Shown piece by piece: positions 1 to 4,282 of a stretch of DNA of 5,374 nt (its first letter is position 1; each line of letters begins with the position of its first letter). The DNA comes from Armatimonadota bacterium (GTDB lineage Bacteria; Armatimonadota; Zipacnadia; Zipacnadales; FEN-943): assembly GCA_026419655.1 (NCBI GenBank), contig JANZZA010000183.1, positions 1-5,374 of the forward strand, in the 5' to 3' direction. The translations under genes and the position numbers were made by a program. The notes beneath the pieces were generated by a model. That model searched no databases, was not told the origin of the DNA, and saw nothing but the letters and a program-made list of their open reading frames with translations.

Positions 1-1
1 T

Positions 2-634
2 AAGAAGCATGACTGGGGCTATGGGCCTGAAGACGTGACCAAGGAACAGCTTTATGCGGAAGTTGATGAGGTCCTGCGGCGCCACCCCCGGCTCAAAGTC
101 ATCTTTGCGCACTTCTACTTCCTCTCGGCTGATCTTCCGCGGGCAGCACGCTTTCTAGAAGAACATCCGACAGTGCATTTCGACCTGGCGCCGGGCATCG
201 AGATGCTTTACAACATCTCCCGCGACCCCGAGGCCGGGCGCGAGTTTTTCATCCGCTACGCTGATCGCATTGTGTTCGGCACCGACATCTGGAGCGGCCT
301 TACGCCGGCGCAGGCAGCGGCGCGGGCAGGCATCATCTTTCGCTGGCTGGAGAGTGATGAGGAGTTTCGCGTGCCGGCTGATGCTGACGAGCTTCTTGGG
401 CCGCCTGAAGACGGCATCATCCGCGGCATGGCCCTGCCGGACGACGTGCTCGCAAGGATTTACCGGGATAACATGGCGTCCCTGGCGGGAGCTGAGCCGC
501 GGCCGCTGGACGTCGGTGCCGCAATAGCCGAGTGTGAGCGGCTGGCAGCCATTGCGGAGGCCATGAGCGGACGCCCGGCCAAGGAAATGGAAGCTGCTCG
601 CGTGGCCGAGCAATTGGCCGCAGCGAATGGCTAG
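2..634 (+). CDS. Amidohydrolase-2 family metal-dependent hydrolase, C-terminal part (5' end outside window)
   Basis: The frame is open from the left edge, giving 210 codons to TAG at 632-634, so the gene is truncated by the window. A GTG at 35 could pose as a start, but the preceding codons (KKHDWGYGPED) read like ordinary family sequence. The fragment matches the second half of a PF04909-type TIM barrel: RHPRLKVIFAHF with metal-ligand-like His37, a strand-helix stretch ending HFDLAPG, then RIVFGTD with Asp95, the position of the conserved catalytic/metal Asp. Near the end, IYRDNMASL resembles the usual family ending, followed by an Ala/Glu-rich helical tail of about 50 residues. Members hydrolyse or decarboxylate small cyclic or carboxylated substrates in the cytoplasm; the substrate here cannot be told. 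The N-terminal metal-binding HxH would lie outside the window. The gene converges on the minus-strand nitroreductase gene. Confidence 0.85.
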   Translation, partial: KKHDWGYGPEDVTKEQLYAEVDEVLRRHPRLKVIFAHFYFLSADLPRAARFLEEHPTVHFDLAPGIEMLYNISRDPEAGREFFIRYADRIVFGTDIWSGLTPAQAAARAGIIFRWLESDEEFRVPADADELLGPPEDGIIRGMALPDDVLARIYRDNMASLAGAEPRPLDVGAAIAECERLAAIAEAMSGRPAKEMEAARVAEQLAAANG

Positions 635-663
635 GCCGGTCAAGAATCGTGTCGGCAAGACGT

Positions 664-794
664 GGCTCGGCCCGGCTACGCCGCTTGCGAAAAGGGCGGG
701 CTATCCAAGAAAGCTAGTTGCGCCTTTTCCGTCGTCGGTCTCGTCCACGCCGTTTTTGCGAAGGCTAGCTTGCGCGGCCAGGTAAAACGGCTAG
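664..794. repeat. CTAG-rich palindromic intergenic sequence
   Basis: This lies in the 300-bp gap (635-934) between two convergent genes, where I see no convincing gene. AAGCTAG (711-717) is the exact reverse complement of CTAGCTT (765-771), and GCCGTTTT (749-756) is the exact reverse complement of AAAACGGC (784-791). The two stems overlap and could not form together. Related words recur in direct orientation: TTGCGAAAAGGGC at 685-697 against TTTGCGAAGGC at 755-765, and CTAGTTGCGC at 714-723 against CTAGCTTGCGC at 765-775. CTAG occurs at 631, 714, 765 and 791. This may be a degenerate repeat element or a bidirectional termination region. No T-tract follows the stems, so a factor-independent terminator is not clear. 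Confidence 0.4.
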
Positions 795-806
795 GGAGCA
801 CAAGAA

Positions 807-821
807 GGGACTGCCTGTCCC
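807..821. repeat. Short hairpin GGGAC-TGCCT-GTCCC
   Basis: This is a perfect 5-bp stem (807-811 with 817-821) and a 5-base loop, between the convergent genes and beyond the CTAG-rich palindromes. It could help end transcription from either side, but there is no T-run on either flank and the stem is short, so function is uncertain. The rest of 822-934 shows nothing I can name. Confidence 0.25.
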
Positions 822-934
822 CTGGGTGAGCTCGAGAGTGGCATATTGAATGGGTCACAGGCGCGCACCTTTTCCGAAAACGCTCCTACACATTCCCTGC
901 CATACTTCTTGCCATTGTTTCAGCCGCGCGAAGC

Positions 935-1813
935 TTACGTCCACCGCACCGCCCGGAAGCTTCGCGGCGGTACGCGCCGATATGCAGGCCAGGCCGGATA
1001 GCCCGTGAGTAAAGCCGCGTGGACGCTGTGGTCGCCGGGTATGCCCATGCGCTCGCGCATCGTCCGATCATGAGCCAGCAGGGCGCCAACGAAACCATTC
1101 CAGCACGTGCCCAGGCCTAGGCTGTGGGCGGCAAGCATGGCATAAGTTGCGGCAATGATACAGTTTTCCTGCGCGCAGAAACCCGCCGGCGCCGAATGGA
1201 AAACCATCACGACGGGCGCGCCCCAGGTGACCATGTCCAGGCCCTCTTCGCGCTGCAAGCGCTCTGCCATCTCGGTAAGCGGGCCTATAAACCTGTCCAT
1301 TGCGGCCACAAGGGCTGGTCCTAACTGCCTGCGAAGGAGCCATCCCACCACAGGCCACCTCAGAGCCTTTCGCAACTGCTTGATCTGGTGGATTACTGCC
1401 GGACCCAGCTCGGCGATGCGGTTGCGGTCGGTGATCACGGCCACTTCTACGGTTGTCGGCGGCACGCCGGCAGGCGCCTGGGCAGCCATCTCCAGCACTG
1501 TTTCGAGAAGTTCTCGGGGCACCGGGTCCGGCCGGTAATGGCGGATACTGCGCCGCGTCAAGACGAGGCGGGCAAAATCCTCGGCTGTCGGCGGCTTTTC
1601 GGGAAGCGGCATAAATTGGCTGTAGCCGAGGCCGTCAACGGCTACCGCCCCTGTTGGACAGACACCCATGCAGTGCCCGCATCGCACACATAGCCATGCC
1701 CGCTCAGGCCGTGCACGCACCTCATCGCCCTCGGGTTTTTCGTAGATGCGGAGCGGACATATCGCTACGCACGCCCCACAGCGCAAGCATTTTTCCTGGT
1801 CCACTAGCTGCAC
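935..1813 (-). CDS. Ferredoxin-nitroreductase: 2[4Fe-4S] domain fused to FMN nitroreductase domain
   Basis: The 292-residue protein is read from GTG at 1811-1813. The N-terminus is a bacterial-type 2[4Fe-4S] ferredoxin domain with two full CxxCxxCxxxCP motifs, Cys9/12/15/19 and Cys42/45/48/52. A nitroreductase-family flavin domain follows, opening with TRRSIRHYRPDPV (about 86-98, typical phosphate/FMN-binding arginines) and carrying the glycine-rich LGLGTCWNGF at 232-241; a GYPAWPAYRR-type ending closes it. Such fusions are common in anaerobes and should pass electrons from the clusters to flavin and on to an unknown acceptor in the cytoplasm. The frame could extend to a start at 1859-1861, 41 bp inside the upstream gene, but the exceptional Shine-Dalgarno before 1813 decides the shorter form. 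It is the second gene of a minus-strand operon with the secreted-protein gene. Substrate unknown; family assignment firm. Confidence 0.93.
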   Translation of the reverse strand: MQLVDQEKCLRCGACVAICPLRIYEKPEGDEVRARPERAWLCVRCGHCMGVCPTGAVAVDGLGYSQFMPLPEKPPTAEDFARLVLTRRSIRHYRPDPVPRELLETVLEMAAQAPAGVPPTTVEVAVITDRNRIAELGPAVIHQIKQLRKALRWPVVGWLLRRQLGPALVAAMDRFIGPLTEMAERLQREEGLDMVTWGAPVVMVFHSAPAGFCAQENCIIAATYAMLAAHSLGLGTCWNGFVGALLAHDRTMRERMGIPGDHSVHAALLTGYPAWPAYRRVPPRSFRAVRWT

Positions 1814-1820
1814 TGGCTCG

Positions 1821-1827
1821 TCACCTC
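1821..1827 (-). promoter_or_regulatory. Shine-Dalgarno GAGGTGA overlapping the upstream stop codon
   Basis: On the minus strand GAGGTGA, a 7-base match to the anti-Shine-Dalgarno, sits 7 nt before GTG 1813-1811. Its last three bases, TGA (1823-1821), are the stop codon of the preceding gene. This fixes the nitroreductase start and suggests that translation of the two genes is coupled. Confidence 0.8.
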
Positions 1828-3290
1828 GGCCGTACGTCGGGAGCAGCGTCAAGCGGAGCAATCACCCAGTAGCCCTGGCGGGAAAGTACGATTTCTGGCT
1901 GCCAGACCTTCCCGCCCGGAATGGTTATGACCTCGTCGCCCACGCGGAAGGTGGCCGGCTCTTGGCTCAGGAGCGTATCTTCGAGGGCGGTGCCGTCGTC
2001 GAGGTTGGGAGTAAATCGCCATACGGTGCGGCCCCTGGCCCTCATGCCCGTCAGCGCGTAGTTGGCGGTCCAAGGAATAAGGCCACGGCTTAGCGTCTTG
2101 CGCGACGGGTCCCCAATCAGCTCGTCAAGCTGCTTTAGGCACGCGCTGAAAAGCCGGTCCTGGTCGTCGTCGGTGAACTCTGCCGGGTCCTGAGTGGCCA
2201 GCCATGGGCGAGGATTCCAGTAAAGGAAAGCGTCGGCGCCGCACAACCCTGCGTGGAAGATAAGTTCCTGGTAAAGGTCGTTATTGTATACCCCGCTCTC
2301 GCGCCAGCCCCGGTAGGCCAGCCATGGCATTGTAGGGACGTCCGATGAACCGACGGCGCAGCGCATGTCGTTGAGCGAGAGCCGAAAGGCGTTGAAGGGG
2401 GTTTTCGGGTACGCGGTCAGGCCCTCTGGCGGATTGTGCTCAAGCTGGCCTATGCCGGCGTAAAGGACCGGAGACTGGTGGGTCCCTACATGGGCGCCGC
2501 GGCCGAAAAGGTAATACTTGTGCCCGTTCAGGTCCGGCACCCCAAGCTCCTTGGTGTAGTAGCAATAGCCGTAGTTAGAGACCTTGACATTGGGGAAGTA
2601 CCTGCGCAGCGGCTCATGGATGGCCTGGTTGAGGGCATCGGCCACGCGCTCAAACATGAGGGCATTCCAGCGCAGATAATTGAGCCGCGCGTCGCCTTGC
2701 TGCTGCCACCAGTAGCACACTGTACTCAGGTCAGAAAAGCCCAACTTGTCGGCTATCCCGGGAAAACGGGGGTCGTTTTCAATGGCCTTCCAGCGCTCGA
2801 TGTTGTCGCCAAGATGCCAGTTGGACAGGCCGCCTTCATAGTCGAGCACGAGCACGTCAATCTCGCCGCCGACACGCTTGTAGGCCGAGAAAAACCGCTC
2901 GACCCGCTCGCGGATACGGGCTATGCCGTTGTCCAGCCAGATGCCCTGGTGCTCTGTTAGATTGCCCTGGGCGTTGCGGCAACGGTCATCGGGATGGTCA
3001 GTGAGGTCGGTCTCGATGTGCCAGAAGAACATGACGCGGTGTCCTTGAGGCATTTTGTCCGTGACAGCTTTCATCAAGTCGGGTTCGTCGAGGCCTTCTT
3101 GCGTGAGCCGGCGCGTGCCGAAGGAGATGAGATTGTCGCAGTCAGGCACCACATCGCTCCAGCAGTAGCCGACAATCTGATAGGGGATTGTTCGGCCCTG
3201 CGGCTGTTGAGCAAGAACTGGACTGTACTGGCAAGCGAGCAAGCTTAGAATCAACACCGCTCCAAGGCACCCTGTGTGTTTCACCTGCAC
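1821..3290 (-). CDS. Exported protein of unrecognised family, glycosidase-like TIM-barrel candidate
   Basis: The product has 489 residues. The N-terminus is an export signal: Lys4/His5, hydrophobic GAVLILSLLAC, then SPVLAQQ. LLAC at 17-20 fits a lipobox (lipoprotein, Cys20), but cleavage after VLA27 by signal peptidase I is equally plausible. The mature part is rich in Trp, Tyr and Asp and alternates strand- and helix-like segments, with HRVMFFWHIETD (84-95), EIDVLVLDYEGG (143-154), NVKVSNYGYCYY (234-245), VPTMPWLAYRGW (318-329) and GLCGADAFLYWNP (348-360). Asp150-Tyr-Glu152 at a strand end and the late G-A-x-x-F-L-Y-W strand recall retaining glycoside-hydrolase barrels such as hyaluronidase-type enzymes; this is inference. 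Residues about 405-480 look like a small C-terminal beta domain. Start GTG 3290-3288 follows AAGGGG (3300-3295) by 4 nt; GTG 3284-3282 would be 10 nt away and is an alternative. It precedes the nitroreductase gene in one transcript. No clear promoter was found. Confidence 0.8.
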   Translation of the reverse strand: MQVKHTGCLGAVLILSLLACQYSPVLAQQPQGRTIPYQIVGYCWSDVVPDCDNLISFGTRRLTQEGLDEPDLMKAVTDKMPQGHRVMFFWHIETDLTDHPDDRCRNAQGNLTEHQGIWLDNGIARIRERVERFFSAYKRVGGEIDVLVLDYEGGLSNWHLGDNIERWKAIENDPRFPGIADKLGFSDLSTVCYWWQQQGDARLNYLRWNALMFERVADALNQAIHEPLRRYFPNVKVSNYGYCYYTKELGVPDLNGHKYYLFGRGAHVGTHQSPVLYAGIGQLEHNPPEGLTAYPKTPFNAFRLSLNDMRCAVGSSDVPTMPWLAYRGWRESGVYNNDLYQELIFHAGLCGADAFLYWNPRPWLATQDPAEFTDDDQDRLFSACLKQLDELIGDPSRKTLSRGLIPWTANYALTGMRARGRTVWRFTPNLDDGTALEDTLLSQEPATFRVGDEVITIPGGKVWQPEIVLSRQGYWVIAPLDAAPDVRPR

Positions 3291-3430
3291 CAGTCCCCTT
3301 CTGAGACGATGGGATTACTCCGACGTCTGCTGCGCACGGCCAAAGGGCAATTTCCGGCAGTCGAGGAGCTGTCCTTTGCTTGCTGGGCACGTCGCGTCAA
3401 AGCACGGCCTGTTTGTGCTGGAAGTAGGAG

Positions 3431-3481
3431 GAGAAACTCTGAGAAGGCGGCTGGGGATAACCCTTTTCAGAGGGCTTCCCC
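3431..3481 (-). repeat. Bipartite hairpin element, copy 1, following the tmRNA 3' end
   Basis: Starting 12 nt past the tmRNA CCA end, the minus strand folds into an 11-bp stem: GGGGA (3481-3477), AGCCCT (3476-3471), loop CTGAAA, AGGGTT (3464-3459), one bulged A, TCCCC (3457-3453). A spacer follows, AGCCGCCTTCTCAGAG, then TTTCTC. The same arrangement, including the 11-base identity TGAAAAGGGTT, appears in plus orientation at 4105-4157. Its position makes it the natural terminator or 3' boundary of the tmRNA transcript, although the T-tract is poor. Confidence 0.6.
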
Positions 3482-3493
3482 GACCAAAGAAAA

Positions 3494-3845
3494 TGGTGGA
3501 GGCGGCGGGAATCGAACCCGCGTCCGAGATGCAGCAGTCAGGGCCTCTACGAGCGTAGCGCGTGTTTTTTATCTCGTCGCGGCTTTCCCCACGCGCAGGG
3601 GTTGCCACGACCAGCCTCTGAGAGTTCTCGCCTTAGGCCCCCGAGGCGAGGGCTTCAGGCCAGCCGATCTGGGTGACGCCCGGCCCTGAACCGACCGGCG
3701 GGTCCAGGCGGACGTGGCCGCTTACTAAGCAGCCAGCGCCATCGAAGTGTTGGCGTTTATTTTTTGCGTGCGTTTTTTCGGGTCAGCACGCCTCCCGGCT
3801 CGCAACCCTGACTCACCATCACCCCGTCGAGACCATTTCGCCCCC
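3494..3845 (-). ncRNA. ssrA: tmRNA (transfer-messenger RNA)
   Basis: The 352-nt RNA rescues stalled ribosomes together with SmpB and appends a proteolysis tag. The 5' end GGGGGCG (3845-3839) pairs with CGCCTCC before the terminal ACCA (3497-3494), with a G3-U wobble that marks it for alanyl-tRNA synthetase. The T-arm reads GCGGG-TTCGATT-CCCGC, preceded by the conserved CGGACGC, and the degenerate D-arm contains GGTCTCGACGGGG. The long P2 helix is visible as AGTCAGGG (3813-3806) pairing with CCCTGACT (3543-3536). Pseudoknot PK1 is clear: CGGG (3797-3794) with CCCG (3782-3779), interleaved with GCGTGC (3791-3786) and GCACGC (3771-3766), joined by an A-rich loop. The tag frame follows. CCA is encoded. 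This is a standard one-piece tmRNA, not a permuted two-piece form. Confidence 0.98.
3725..3754 (-). other. tmRNA tag-peptide reading frame, ANTSMALAA
   Basis: The mRNA-like part resumes at GCC (3754-3752) after the A-rich stretch ending AATAAAC, and encodes A-N-T-S-M-A-L-A-A followed by TAG (3727-3725) and a second in-register stop TAA (3724-3722). The full appended tag would be Ala from the charged RNA plus these nine residues. The ALAA end is the usual signal for ClpXP-type proteases. The nine-codon length is like that of the Thermus tag; Met in the sixth position of the full tag is less usual. Confidence 0.93.
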
Positions 3846-3852
3846 ACGCGCG

Positions 3853-3869
3853 TCTATACTATTATACCA
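3853..3869 (-). promoter_or_regulatory. tmRNA promoter, extended -10 TGGTATAAT
   Basis: The minus strand has TGGTATAAT at 3869-3861, a consensus extended -10. Transcription from it would start near 3854, leaving a leader of about 8 nt for RNase P to remove before the mature 5' G at 3845. A second, weaker -10-like box TATAGA (3858-3853) lies 7 nt before the mature end. No good -35 box is seen 17 nt upstream (AATACT), which fits reliance on the extended -10. Confidence 0.7.
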
Positions 3870-3910
3870 CCTTGGCCCACGAAAGTATTCACCAACCCTG
3901 GCCGAAAAGA

Positions 3911-3947
3911 CCGTGTGCGTCTTACAATAGTCGTTTGTCGCACGCGG
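3911..3947. other. 9-bp hairpin in the tmRNA-kinase intergenic region
   Basis: CCGTGTGCG (3911-3919) pairs along its full length with CGCACGCGG (3939-3947), using one wobble pair on the plus strand. The 19-base AT-rich loop contains TACAAT. It is the first of several stems in a 437-bp stretch (3846-4282) that has no gene I can support on either strand. Its role is unknown. Confidence 0.4.
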
Positions 3948-3976
3948 AAAGCTGACAATGCGCACAACTCCTTTTC

Positions 3977-4107
3977 CCTGGGGAGACTGTTGTAAAAGTC
4001 GCTTTCCGGCCTCCCGGGCGTGTTTACAGGCCCAAGGCCGGGCCGCGCAGTTGTACAGCTCCTTCGCTTCAGGCCGGCTAACTCAGGTTTTGCAACAGTC
4101 ACCTGGG
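3977..4107 (+). other. Long nested stem, candidate structured RNA or leader
   Basis: GACTGTTGTAAAA (3985-3997) pairs over all 13 positions with TTTTGCAACAGTC (4088-4100); one pair is U-G on the plus-strand RNA but A-C on the other strand, which favours plus-strand transcription. Inside it, CCGGCCT (4006-4012) is the exact reverse complement of AGGCCGG (4071-4077), and GGCCC (4029-4033) can pair with GGGCC (4040-4044). Outside it, CCTGGG (3977-3982) can pair with CCTGGG (4102-4107) through two wobbles. I do not recognise a known RNA family. No clear promoter was found upstream; TACAAT at 3924-3929 is the only -10-like box and lacks a partner. The sugar kinase gene starts 175 bp downstream. It could be an sRNA, an attenuating leader, or part of a repeat. 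Confidence 0.4.
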
Positions 4108-4157
4108 AGAAACCCTTTGAAAAGGGTTCTCCCCCAGTCCTCCTTCGGAGACTTTTT
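4105..4157 (+). repeat. Bipartite hairpin element, copy 2
   Basis: The first half is a 12-bp stem: GGGAGAA (4105-4111), bulged A, CCCTT (4113-4117), loop TGAA, AAGGG (4122-4126), TTCTCCC (4127-4133). After CC comes a second small hairpin and a T-run. It aligns over its whole length with the minus-strand element at 3481-3431, sharing TGAAAAGGGTT exactly and the AG-C-C-CCTTC-GAG spacer pattern. Its first bases overlap the outer CCTGGG arm of the preceding long stem, so the two folds compete. Confidence 0.6.
4136..4157 (+). terminator. Probable factor-independent terminator, plus strand
   Basis: AGT (4136-4138), a bulged C, then CTCC (4140-4143), loop TTC, GGAG (4147-4150) and ACT (4151-4153) form a 7-bp stem directly followed by T residues to 4157. 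It would stop plus-strand transcription 125 bp before the sugar kinase start. No plus-strand gene lies between the tmRNA and this site, so the transcript it ends is unknown, perhaps the structured RNA just upstream. Confidence 0.5.
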
Positions 4158-4159
4158 CG

Positions 4160-4233
4160 CGCTGCTTCCATCCTAGCCAGGGGAGTGAGCGGCGGCGACA
4201 TAGCTGCTGCGATTAAGACAGACGCTGCTTCCA
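4160..4233 (+). repeat. 11-bp direct repeat CGCTGCTTCCA
   Basis: CGCTGCTTCCA occurs at 4160-4170 and again at 4223-4233, 63 bp apart, between the terminator and the kinase start. It might be a pair of binding sites for a regulator of the kinase gene, or chance. No promoter boxes around it are convincing. Confidence 0.25.
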
Positions 4234-4282
4234 CACTGGCGAGAAGTGCGGGCTCTATTTGTCAAAGGACACCGGAACAACA

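Noticed and set aside
35..634. GTG at 35 as the true start of the amidohydrolase
   Set aside because: The frame is open to the left edge with family-like residues before it, and the remaining 199 residues are only part of a TIM barrel.
1155..1538. Plus-strand open frames across the nitroreductase gene
   Set aside because: Antisense to a gene with clear ferredoxin and nitroreductase motifs; the translations have no domain character.
2436..2960. 174-codon plus-strand open frame
   Set aside because: It lies wholly antisense to the well-supported secreted-protein gene and has no recognisable motifs; a GC-rich shadow.
3494..3530. A separate tRNA gene, because the T-arm and CCA look like a tRNA-Ala 3' end
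   Set aside because: No anticodon arm is present next to it; the matching acceptor strand is about 350 nt away, with a pseudoknot and tag frame between, which defines tmRNA.
3854..4234. 126-codon minus-strand open frame
   Set aside because: It runs over the tmRNA promoter, the long inverted repeat and the hairpin element; its protein is just a translation of these palindromes.
3846..4282. 6S RNA or a CRISPR array in the structured intergenic stretch
   Set aside because: The long stem lacks a recognisable 6S central bubble and has a span of only about 130 nt; no regularly spaced repeats are present.
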